Under the pieces are notes generated by a model. That model did not search any database and was not told the origin of the DNA. It was given only the letters and a program-made list of their open reading frames with translations. The translations under genes and the position numbers were made by a program. Shown here piece by piece: positions 1-6,172 of a stretch of DNA of 6,875 bases. The stretch's first letter is position 1; every line of letters begins with the position of its first letter. This DNA comes from Anaerolineales bacterium (GTDB lineage Bacteria > Chloroflexota > Anaerolineae > Anaerolineales > DRMV01), in contig WFVP01000091.1 in the NCBI GenBank assembly GCA_015491595.1, positions 1 through 6,875 on the forward strand, read 5' to 3'.

Positions 1-2028
1 ATACCAAGCCGCAATACCCGAAATCAGGGGGAATACTTCGTCCATCGCGGGGTGGTGGATGAGCTCTTCCAGGAGTTGATGGAAAACGGAGCGTACCGCT
101 GCCAAACGAAGCAGGTCTTGCGAGAGGTTGACATCCAAATGGGGAAGCAAATGCAAAATCCAGTGCCGGGCTCGGTGATGCCAAGCACGCTGAAAGTCGG
201 CTTGGGCACGACTGTGCTCTCGCAGAAAGGCGCGCATCACGGGATGCACTTCCCACCGGAGCTCTCCGCCTTCAAGCGTGAGCACGGATAGAAAATTCCG
301 GTGGGTCAGTCGTTCCATGGCATAGAAGGGTACCCGGGCGATAACTCGGGCCATTTCTACATCAAAAGGGCCATCGAACAAGGCCACACTTTTGAGCCAG
401 GTACGCTCTTCCGGTTCCAGCGCCTGCCATACGCCTTCCAGCAAAACCCGAAGAGACGTATGGGAAGGGGGCTGATCCCGGTAAAGCGTGCGCAAATCCA
501 ACACGGCTTCTTCCAAACACCGGGCCACTTCTTGGCAAGAGACCAGCGCGGCCCGGCCCGCGGCCAATTCCAACGCCAGCGGTAATCCTCGAGTGAACCG
601 GATGATTTCCAAAACGGCGGGCAGGCTTTGAGCATCCAACTCGAAACGCGGGGCCGAGCGGCGAATGCGGTCCTCCAACATCGCGACAGCGGGAAAGCGC
701 AAGGCCATCTCCGGGGTTAGTGGTTCATCCTCCAACCTGGGATAATCCAGGCCTTCCAGAGGTATCACCTGTTCCAGGACCAGGTTCAGGGGCTCGCGAG
801 AGGTTACCAACAACACCACCTCATCCGTCCAATGCAAAAGGTCCTGAATCCACTTGGCCACCACCTCCGAAGTGGCCTCCACATTGTCCAATACGAACAA
901 CATCCGGCGGGTACTCCAGCGCTGAATGGCGTCTTCCAGCGTAAGGCCCACATCCAAGTACGGGGTTAGTTGGGTCTGAAGGGTCTGGAGTAGAGATTGC
1001 GCATCTCGAACCCCCTCCATACGCACCCAATACACACCGTCGGGAAACAGACTGCGAGCCCGTCGAGCCACCTCCTGAGCCAATCGGGTCTTCCCAATCC
1101 CTCCTGGGCCGGTCAACACCACAAGGCGAGTTCTGGGTTCGGCCAAGCGATACAGGGCCTCTTCCACTTCCTTATCACGTCCAAACATAGGAAACGAGGA
1201 CCGAGGCAGGGACTCGCTCTTCCAAGGCGTTGTGGGGGTCAGTAAACCTTGTTGGAGGTCGTAGGAGAGTTGTCGTGCATCCTCCGAGGGCTCCGCTTTC
1301 AATTCCTCGCGCATCATGGCTTCATACGCCCGATAGGCTTGTAGCGCCTCCCCTCGTCGGTCTTGGAGAGCCAGGGAGCGAATCAGATAGCCGTACGCTT
1401 CTTCACTCCAGCGGTCCCAACGCAACCAGGTTCGACACCATGCCTCGGCCTTGTCATACTCCCCAAGGAGGTAATGGTAGCAGACGACTTCGTGGACACT
1501 GCGCAGGGCCCACTGACGGAAGAAGGCCCGCTGTTCCATCACCCAGGAGGCAAAGGTGTGTGCATCGGGTAATTGAAGGCCGTGTAAGAACTCCCCGCGG
1601 TAAAGGGCCAGAATCTGCTCATAACGGCGGTGACAACACGGGCAGGCTCCATACTTACGATGGGCATGTTTCTCCACCTGCTGGGCCCAGGCGGAAAACG
1701 CCCAAACATCCACCCATATCTGCCCACGAGGTTCCCATTCCACAGTTTCCGGAGTTACCCGCCACCCGGTTACGGGGCCCAAGGCCCGCCGCAACCGATA
1801 GAGAGCCTGGCGTAAGTTCTGTCGCGCATGGAAGGTATCCTGCAACGGCCAAAGCAAAAGGGCGAGGTCCTCTCGAGCCAGGACCTCGCCCGGATGCATC
1901 AGAAGATAGGCCAGCAACCCGCGTATCTTCGCCGAATCTAAAGGAACTTCCTCGTTCCCACAACGTACCACGGGATAGCCCAGCAAAAACACTCGAATCT
2001 CTGCCGATGACCCATCCAGTCCATCCAT
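1..2028 (-). CDS. Large SARP/AfsR-type transcriptional regulator with NB-ARC (STAND) ATPase domain, 3' end cut by window edge
   Basis: The frame starts at ATG 2028 and stays open for 676 codons to the window edge without a stop. Seen: residues about 10-85 look like an OmpR/SARP winged helix (ending in the NLRQALYRLRRAL segment). Residues about 105-262 form a bacterial transcriptional activation domain (BTAD) of helical repeats. An NB-ARC-type ATPase follows, with Walker A GPGGIGKT (307-314), Walker B MLFVLD (376-381), LLVTSRE (406-412), GLPLALELAA (481-490) and an MHD-like VHPVM (594-598). Inside the BTAD, H121, H123, C129 and C132 could bind a metal. Family knowledge: such proteins are cytoplasmic, ligand-gated transcription activators, usually with C-terminal TPR repeats that would lie beyond the edge. 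The start is uncertain: an in-frame GTG sits three codons upstream at 2037, and GGGTGAAGG lies just before the ATG. The ligand and target genes cannot be told from the sequence. Confidence 0.9.
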   Translation of the reverse strand, partial: MDGLDGSSAEIRVFLLGYPVVRCGNEEVPLDSAKIRGLLAYLLMHPGEVLAREDLALLLWPLQDTFHARQNLRQALYRLRRALGPVTGWRVTPETVEWEPRGQIWVDVWAFSAWAQQVEKHAHRKYGACPCCHRRYEQILALYRGEFLHGLQLPDAHTFASWVMEQRAFFRQWALRSVHEVVCYHYLLGEYDKAEAWCRTWLRWDRWSEEAYGYLIRSLALQDRRGEALQAYRAYEAMMREELKAEPSEDARQLSYDLQQGLLTPTTPWKSESLPRSSFPMFGRDKEVEEALYRLAEPRTRLVVLTGPGGIGKTRLAQEVARRARSLFPDGVYWVRMEGVRDAQSLLQTLQTQLTPYLDVGLTLEDAIQRWSTRRMLFVLDNVEATSEVVAKWIQDLLHWTDEVVLLVTSREPLNLVLEQVIPLEGLDYPRLEDEPLTPEMALRFPAVAMLEDRIRRSAPRFELDAQSLPAVLEIIRFTRGLPLALELAAGRAALVSCQEVARCLEEAVLDLRTLYRDQPPSHTSLRVLLEGVWQALEPEERTWLKSVALFDGPFDVEMARVIARVPFYAMERLTHRNFLSVLTLEGGELRWEVHPVMRAFLREHSRAQADFQRAWHHRARHWILHLLPHLDVNLSQDLLRLAAVRSVFHQLLEELIHHPAMDEVFPLISGIAAWY

Positions 2029-2066
2029 GACCTTCACCCAATAAAGAAGAATTGCTTGATGGTTTC

Positions 2067-2075
2067 ATTGTAGCA
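2067..2075 (-). promoter_or_regulatory. Extended -10 promoter for the SARP/STAND regulator
   Basis: On the minus strand the sequence reads TGCTACAAT. TACAAT (2072-2067) matches TATAAT at five of six bases, and the TG one base upstream is the extended -10 element. No convincing -35 hexamer is found 16-18 bp upstream, which fits an extended -10 or activator-dependent promoter. Transcription would start near 2060, giving a leader of about 32 nt before ATG 2028. The GAAC-N4-GTTC palindrome at 2098-2109 would lie at about -38 to -49. No transcript data support it here. Confidence 0.45.
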
Positions 2076-2097
2076 TCTCCATCGATTAAGAGACCAT

Positions 2098-2109
2098 GAA
2101 CTCACGTTC
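2098..2109 (-). promoter_or_regulatory. GAAC-N4-GTTC palindrome (LexA/DinR-box-like) upstream of the regulator gene
   Basis: On the minus strand this reads GGAACGTGAGTTC. It contains the GAAC-N4-GTTC core of the Gram-positive LexA (DinR) box and resembles the site before mutS; both fit GGAACnTGnGTTC. It lies upstream of the predicted extended -10. I found no other GAAC-N4-GTTC in the window outside these two intergenic positions. Whether this organism's LexA uses this motif is not known from the sequence; another dimeric regulator is possible. Confidence 0.4.
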
Positions 2110-2151
2110 CTAACGAAAGGAGGAAGGCCCCCCAGGGGGAAGTCTTTGAGG

Positions 2152-2184
2152 CTGTCCCGTTCGCTTAGAACGAAACGGGCACAG
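2152..2184. repeat. Imperfect inverted repeat between rnz and the regulator gene
   Basis: The arm at 2152-2161 (CTGTCCCGTT) is complementary to 2174-2184 (AACGGGCACAG) with one bulged C at 2180. The stem can extend inward through CG (2162-2163) and CG (2171-2172) past a bulged A at 2173. No T-run follows on either strand, so it is not a standard intrinsic terminator. It may be an RNA structure at the end of the rnz transcript or an operator about 100 bp upstream of the regulator start site. Confidence 0.5.
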
Positions 2185-2193
2185 GACCGCAGA

Positions 2194-2219
2194 GGGAGAA
2201 CAAAATTGTTTGTTTTTCC
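2194..2219 (+). repeat. A/T-rich hairpin in the rnz-regulator spacer
   Basis: As plus-strand RNA, 2194-2204 (GGGAGAACAAA) pairs with 2209-2219 (TTTGTTTTTCC) around the loop ATTG, giving 11 pairs with two G-U wobbles. As minus-strand RNA two pairs become mismatches, leaving a weak six-pair AACAAA/TTTGTT core. All genes here are on the minus strand, so a terminator role for rnz is doubtful. Confidence 0.3.
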
Positions 2220-2256
2220 TAAAAGCCCTGCTACGAAACGCCCCTTGAGGATGGGT

Positions 2257-3216
2257 TCAACATGGAGGAAGTTTCTCAGGTCGGTGGATATGGACGCCAT
2301 CCCGTTTGACCTCCACCCGATCGAAATCCCGGGCGACCCAGAGGTTGGGAAACACGGCTGCGGCCTCTTCATAGATTTGCCGTTCGGAATAGCGCCGGGA
2401 GATGTGGGTCAGCACCACGAATTTCACCTGGGCCTCGCGAGCCAGAAGGGCTGCCTGCCGTGCGGTCAGATGGCCGAAGCGCCGGGCCATCGCGGCCTCT
2501 TCTTCCCCATAGGTGGCTTCGACAATGAGTAAATCGGCGCCCTGGGCCCAGGCAATCACCTCATCGTCCACCCGGCCAATGTCCCCAATGTGCACGTACT
2601 TCAGCCCTCGCCGGGGCGGGCCCAGAACCTCATCCGGATGTACCACCCGCCCGTCGGGCAGGGTCACGGATTTGCCCGCCACCAGTTCCCGTCGCCAGGG
2701 ACCCGGCGGGACCCCCAAGGCTTCGGCCTTTTCCACCAGAAACGGGCGACGGGGCTTTTCCTCGAACACATAGGCAAAGGCCTCGGTTCCCTTGTGCCAT
2801 ACCGGATAGGCGCGCACCCAAAAATCACCACCGTCGAAAATCAGGCCGGGCCGCACTTCCTTCAGGCGAATGGGCATGGGAAGCCGGGCATCCCGCAGCA
2901 CCACCTTGAAAATCAAATCGTCAATCCGCTCCAGGGCCCACGCCCCGGCATAGATTTCGAGAAAGGGCACGCTTTCCCAGCGCATGAAGGTGGAGACCAG
3001 CCCACCCAGGCCCAGAATGTGGTCCAGATGGCCATGGGTAATGAACACCCATTGCAGACGTCGGAAGCCCAATCCCGAACGCAAAATCTGCCGCTGGGTC
3101 CCTTCGCCGCAATCCACCAGGAACCGATATGGGCCGTATTGCACCAAATGGGCGGGCAACCCACGCCGAACCGAAGGGGCGGAGGCGGAGGTCCCCAGGA
3201 AAGTGATGACGAACAT
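2257..3216 (-). CDS. rnz: Ribonuclease Z (tRNA 3' endonuclease, short form)
   Basis: RNase Z is a cytoplasmic zinc-dependent beta-lactamase-fold nuclease that removes the 3' trailer of tRNA precursors. The protein is 319 aa, close to the usual 300-310 of short bacterial forms. Seen in order: N-terminal strand FVITFLGTSASAPS (2-15), VDCGEGTQRQ (34-43), the zinc motif THGHLDH (60-66) with H61, H63, D65 and H66, further probable ligands H141, D212 and H271, HLTARQAA (249-256) and LTHISRRY (269-276). Residues about 165-206 (GVPPGPWRREL to GPPRRG) match the flexible arm that grips tRNA. ATG 3216 is chosen because GGGAGG sits 5 nt upstream and the protein then begins at the first strand of the fold; the frame extends to another ATG at 3291 without conserved sequence. 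The family's GDT motif reads GDI here (211-213). It lies 135 nt downstream of mutS. Confidence 0.95.
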   Translation of the reverse strand: MFVITFLGTSASAPSVRRGLPAHLVQYGPYRFLVDCGEGTQRQILRSGLGFRRLQWVFITHGHLDHILGLGGLVSTFMRWESVPFLEIYAGAWALERIDDLIFKVVLRDARLPMPIRLKEVRPGLIFDGGDFWVRAYPVWHKGTEAFAYVFEEKPRRPFLVEKAEALGVPPGPWRRELVAGKSVTLPDGRVVHPDEVLGPPRRGLKYVHIGDIGRVDDEVIAWAQGADLLIVEATYGEEEAAMARRFGHLTARQAALLAREAQVKFVVLTHISRRYSERQIYEEAAAVFPNLWVARDFDRVEVKRDGVHIHRPEKLPPC

Positions 3217-3221
3217 GCCGG

Positions 3222-3227
3222 CCTCCC
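3222..3227 (-). promoter_or_regulatory. Ribosome binding site deciding the rnz start
   Basis: The minus strand reads GGGAGG, ending 5 nt before ATG 3216. This strong Shine-Dalgarno match supports the 319-aa protein over the 344-aa extension from ATG 3291. Confidence 0.75.
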
Positions 3228-3274
3228 GATTCCAGAGTGCCATCCCCTCGAGGAGGACGGCCATGACCGGCTTT

Positions 3275-3280
3275 AGTATA
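3275..3280 (-). promoter_or_regulatory. Possible -10 element for rnz
   Basis: TATACT on the minus strand matches TATAAT at five of six bases and lies in the mutS-rnz spacer. Transcription from near 3268 would leave a leader of about 52 nt. The -35 region 17 bp upstream (TGCCGG) is poor. rnz may instead be read through from mutS, since no strong terminator separates them. Confidence 0.3.
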
Positions 3281-3351
3281 AGCGAATCCACTCCGTCCGG
3301 CAGCGGGGGACGAAGAGAAACGCAGGGATGTTTCAGGTTCCTGCAAACGGG

Positions 3352-6075
3352 CTACTTTTCGTCTTGTGAAGCACCGTACTGCCTGCGCCACTTGTAGAGC
3401 AACGTCAGGGCCTCCAGAGGGGTCATGTTGTCGGGGTCCAGACGCTGGAGTTCTTCCAACAAGGGATAGGTTTCGGGGAAAAGGGTCAGTTGGACGGGTG
3501 TCTGGAAGGCTGGACCTCGTGATTCCGGTTGCCCGCCTTCCTGTTCGAGATGCTCCAGAATCTCCTGGGCCCGGGCGATGACCGACCGGGGCAGCCCCGC
3601 CAGCTGGGCCACGTGGATGCCGTAGGACCGGTCCGCGCCCCCGGGCAACACTTTGTAAAGGAACACCACCTGGCCCTCGTGCTCCGTCACGCTCACATGG
3701 TAGTTGCGCACCCCGGGGAGCAGGTCCGCGAGGCGGGTGAGTTCGTGGTAGTGGGTGGCGAAAAGGGTGCGACAGCGCAGGTTGGGGTGGTTGTGCAGGT
3801 ATTCCACCACGGCCCAGGCAATGGCCATGCCGTCGTAGGTGCTGGTGCCGCGGCCGATTTCGTCCAGAATGACCAGGCTGCGCGGGGTCGCGTGGTGGAG
3901 GATGTGCGCGGTCTCCACCATTTCCACCATGAAGGTGGACTGGCCCATGTGGATTTCATCCTGCGCGCCGATGCGGGTGAAGATGCGGTCCACCAGGCCG
4001 ATGCGGGCCTCGCGCGCAGGCACGAAACTGCCCATCTGGGCCATGAGCACGATGAGCGCTGTTTGTCTGATATAAGTTGATTTTCCCGACATATTCGGGC
4101 CGGTTATGATGCGAATTCGTTCGCCCTCCTCAAATACGGTGTCGTTGGGGATAAAGGGCGTATCCAGCATCTTCTCCACCACAGGGTGCCGGCCTTCGCG
4201 AATCTCCAGCACCCGGTCGTCCTCCACGATTTCGGGGCGCACGTAGTCGTTTTCCTCCGCGACCTCGGCCAGACCGGCGAGCACGTCCAGCACGGCCAGG
4301 GCGCGTGCGGTGCCCAAAAGGCGCTCCCGGTAGCCCGCGAGCCGGTCCAGCACCTCCTTGTACAGCCGGGCCTCCAGGTCTTTGATGCGCTCCTCCGCGT
4401 GGAGCACCAGGGCCTCGTATTCCTTCATCTCCGGCGTGATGAAGCGCTCCGCGTTGACCAGGGTCTGCTTGCGGATGTAGTCTTTGGGCACCAGGTGCAG
4501 GTTGGCCTTGGTGACCTCGATGTAGTACCCGAAGACCTTGTTGTAGCCCACCTTGAGGTTCTTGATGCCCGTGCGTCGGCGCTCCCGCTCCTCCAGGGAG
4601 GCAATCCACTGCCGCGCGTGCTCGGATTCCTCGTAGATGCGGTCCAGTTCGGGGGAAAAGCCCCGGCGGATGATGCCGGTGTGTTGGGTGGTGGCCGGCG
4701 GCTCTTCCGCGATGGCCCGCTCCAGCAGGTCCAGGGCCTCGGGTACGGGGTCCAGGCGGTGGAGGAGGGGGGCGAGGGCCGTTGGCCGCTGGCCGTTGGC
4801 CGTTCGCCGTTGGTCGTTGGTTGGCTGTGCGCTGTGCGCGGTGCGCGGTCCGCTGTCTGTTGATTGCGATTCGCCGACTGCGGCCTGCGGACGGCGCACT
4901 GCGGACGGCGCACAGCCCTCAAACAGCGCCATCAACGCCGGAAGCTGCCGCAATGTGGCCCGGAGGGAGACCAAATCCCGGGGCTGGGCCGTGCCTGCAA
5001 CGACCCGGTTGGTCAGGCGTTCCAGGTCCGCGAGGGGTTTGAGGCGTTCGCGCACCCGGGCCCGGAGCATGGGGTTTTGCACGAAGAAGTCCACCCCGTC
5101 CAGCCGGAGGCGGATGCGTTCCGCGTCCACCAGGGGTCGGTGAATCCACTGCCGGAGCAGCCGCTTGCCCATGGGTGTGACGGTGCGGTCCAGCACCCAA
5201 AGCAGGGACCCCCGCACGCTGCCGTCCCGGATGGTTTCGGTGAGTTCCAGCGCGCGGCGGGTGGTGGCGTCCAGCACCATGTAATCCTGGAGGCTGTAGG
5301 TGCGCAACGAAGTCAAAAGTTGCACGGCCTCGGGCCGGGTTTCCTGCAGGTACTGGAGGATGGCCCCCGCGGCCCGCACGGCCAGGGGCTTTCCGCCCAG
5401 GCCAAAGCCCTCCAGCCGGGCCACCTGGAAGTGGTCCTTGAGGGCCTGCGCGGCGCGGCCCGGCTCAAAACGCCATTCGGGCCAGGGGGAAGGGTGCCCG
5501 GGTACGCCTTCGGGCAGGGTCTGGCCTTCGGGGTGCAGCACCTCCGCGGGCTTCAGACGCAGGAGTTCGGCCCGCACCAGGGCGTCGATGTCCGGGCCTT
5601 CCAGTTCCGTGGCCGCGAATTCCCCGGTGGAAATGTCCGCGTACGCGATGCCCGCCTTGCGCCCTTCGGTCACCACCGCGACCAGGTAGTTGTTCGCGTC
5701 CGCAGGGAGGAGTTCGGGCTCCACCACGGTACCGGGGGTGACGATGCGCACGATTTTACGCTGCATGGGTCCCCGGCCCGTAGGCTCGCCGATTTGCTCC
5801 GCGATGGCGACCTTGTAACCCTTTTCGATGAGCCGGCCCAGGTAGCTTTCCAGCGCGTGGTAGGGGATGCCGGCCATGGGCACCCGCACGCCCTTGGCCA
5901 CGTTGCGGGAGGTGAGCACGATGTCCAGTTCCCGGCTCACCAGTTCCGCGTCTTCGTCAAAGGTCTCGTAGAAATCCCCCAGGCGGAAGAAGAGAATGGC
6001 ATCGGGCACCTGGCGCTTGAGTTCCAGGTACTGCCGACGGATGGGCGTGAGGCCGTCGGATTTCGCGCGGGGCAT
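3352..6075 (-). CDS. mutS: DNA mismatch repair protein MutS with an in-frame repeat-encoded insertion
   Basis: MutS binds mismatches and small loops in DNA and, with ATP, recruits MutL. The protein is 907 aa, somewhat longer than E. coli MutS (853). Seen: the mismatch-reading motif GDFYETF with F35 and E37; connector domain about 125-250; core/lever about 265-550 with the clamp around 500-545 (GYNKVFGYYIEVTKANL); Walker A TGPNMSGKST (658-667); STFMVEM (713-719); Walker B LVILDE (734-739) followed by GRGTSTYDG; and the His switch THYHEL (774-779). The C-terminal QLTLF (862-866) matches the beta-clamp-binding consensus. Residues 387-433 come from a 7-bp tandem array and replace the short loop that in E. 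coli joins two core-domain helices. ATG 6075 is chosen because GAAGGG lies 6 nt upstream and MPRAKS leads straight into the conserved N-terminus; a TTG at 6150 is also in frame. mutL is not in the window. Confidence 0.97.
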   Translation of the reverse strand: MPRAKSDGLTPIRRQYLELKRQVPDAILFFRLGDFYETFDEDAELVSRELDIVLTSRNVAKGVRVPMAGIPYHALESYLGRLIEKGYKVAIAEQIGEPTGRGPMQRKIVRIVTPGTVVEPELLPADANNYLVAVVTEGRKAGIAYADISTGEFAATELEGPDIDALVRAELLRLKPAEVLHPEGQTLPEGVPGHPSPWPEWRFEPGRAAQALKDHFQVARLEGFGLGGKPLAVRAAGAILQYLQETRPEAVQLLTSLRTYSLQDYMVLDATTRRALELTETIRDGSVRGSLLWVLDRTVTPMGKRLLRQWIHRPLVDAERIRLRLDGVDFFVQNPMLRARVRERLKPLADLERLTNRVVAGTAQPRDLVSLRATLRQLPALMALFEGCAPSAVRRPQAAVGESQSTDSGPRTAHSAQPTNDQRRTANGQRPTALAPLLHRLDPVPEALDLLERAIAEEPPATTQHTGIIRRGFSPELDRIYEESEHARQWIASLEERERRRTGIKNLKVGYNKVFGYYIEVTKANLHLVPKDYIRKQTLVNAERFITPEMKEYEALVLHAEERIKDLEARLYKEVLDRLAGYRERLLGTARALAVLDVLAGLAEVAEENDYVRPEIVEDDRVLEIREGRHPVVEKMLDTPFIPNDTVFEEGERIRIITGPNMSGKSTYIRQTALIVLMAQMGSFVPAREARIGLVDRIFTRIGAQDEIHMGQSTFMVEMVETAHILHHATPRSLVILDEIGRGTSTYDGMAIAWAVVEYLHNHPNLRCRTLFATHYHELTRLADLLPGVRNYHVSVTEHEGQVVFLYKVLPGGADRSYGIHVAQLAGLPRSVIARAQEILEHLEQEGGQPESRGPAFQTPVQLTLFPETYPLLEELQRLDPDNMTPLEALTLLYKWRRQYGASQDEK
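4777..4916. repeat. Array of twenty degenerate 7-bp tandem units inside mutS
   Basis: On the plus strand every seventh base starts a new unit from 4777 to 4916, twenty units without a break in phase. GGCCGTT occurs at 4777, 4791 and 4798, with variants GGCCGCT (4784), CGCCGTT (4805) and GGTCGTT (4812). TGTGCGC is doubled at 4826-4839. GGACGGC followed by GCACTGC or GCACAGC forms a 14-bp repeat with one mismatch (4889-4916). A rough consensus is GG(T/C)C(C/G)G(C/T). The array encodes residues 387-433 of MutS, rich in R, A, P, Q, T and S, probably disordered and exposed. Heptanucleotide tandem repeats are known as STRR sequences in cyanobacteria; here the array lies in a conserved gene. Confidence 0.9.
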
Positions 6076-6081
6076 GGGTTT

Positions 6082-6087
6082 CCCTTC
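6082..6087 (-). promoter_or_regulatory. Ribosome binding site deciding the mutS start
   Basis: The minus strand reads GAAGGG, ending 6 nt before ATG 6075. It supports the 907-aa MutS rather than the 25-residue longer form from TTG 6150, whose extra codons run through the inverted repeats and have no MutS-like sequence. Confidence 0.65.
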
Positions 6088-6109
6088 AAAAGCAGGTTCT
6101 TTTGCCGAG

Positions 6110-6129
6110 AAAGGAACACAAGTTCCTTT
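6110..6129 (-). promoter_or_regulatory. Perfect palindrome AAAGGAAC-N4-GTTCCTTT before mutS, LexA-box-like operator or hairpin
   Basis: Eight-base arms at 6110-6117 and 6122-6129 are perfectly complementary across four bases. The core GAAC-N4-GTTC (6114-6125) is the half-site geometry of the Gram-positive LexA (DinR) box, 39 bp from the mutS start codon, and mutS is a DNA repair gene. Alternatively the palindrome forms a hairpin. On the plus strand it runs into seven T, like an intrinsic terminator, but no plus-strand gene uses it. On the minus strand it is preceded by seven A and followed by CTCGG, so it would terminate fic transcripts poorly. Confidence 0.5.
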
Positions 6130-6139
6130 TTTTGTGCAC

Positions 6140-6172
6140 GAAAGGAACAATTTCGGCTGTTTCGTTCCTTTC
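6140..6172 (-). repeat. Second inverted pair of the same half-site, overlapping the fic stop codon
   Basis: GAAAGGAAC (6140-6148) and GTTCCTTTC (6164-6172) are perfect nine-base inverted copies separated by 15 bases. The right arm overlaps the last base of the fic stop codon. With the pair at 6110-6129 this gives four copies of AAAGGAAC within 62 bp. The two central arms (6122-6129 and 6141-6148) are also complementary and flank the palindrome GTGCAC (6134-6139), so the transcript could fold in alternative ways. Confidence 0.65.

Noticed and set aside
1940..1958. AAAGGAAC followed by GTTCC after six bases, inside the regulator gene
   Set aside because: The spacer is six rather than four bases and it lies in coding sequence, so it is probably chance.
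1230..2030. 266-codon plus-strand open frame opposite the regulator gene
   Set aside because: The composition is Pro/Arg-rich with no domain, while the minus strand encodes clear winged-helix and BTAD sequence over the same bases.
2034..2372. 112-codon minus-strand open frame spanning the rnz end and the spacer
   Set aside because: The first third is rnz in another frame and the remainder has no recognisable features; there is no convincing ribosome binding site.
3217..3291. N-terminal extension of rnz from ATG 3291
   Set aside because: The strong GGGAGG site before ATG 3216 and the fold beginning at FVITFLGT favour the shorter protein; the extension overlaps a likely promoter.
3313..3347. 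Possible mutS terminator hairpin (GCAGG pairing with CCTGC on the minus strand)
   Set aside because: Only five pairs with a long loop, followed by CGTTTCTCTT rather than a clean T-run; too weak to call.
6076..6150. N-terminal extension of mutS from TTG 6150
   Set aside because: The extra codons encode the inverted repeats and resemble no MutS sequence; ATG 6075 has a ribosome site at proper spacing.
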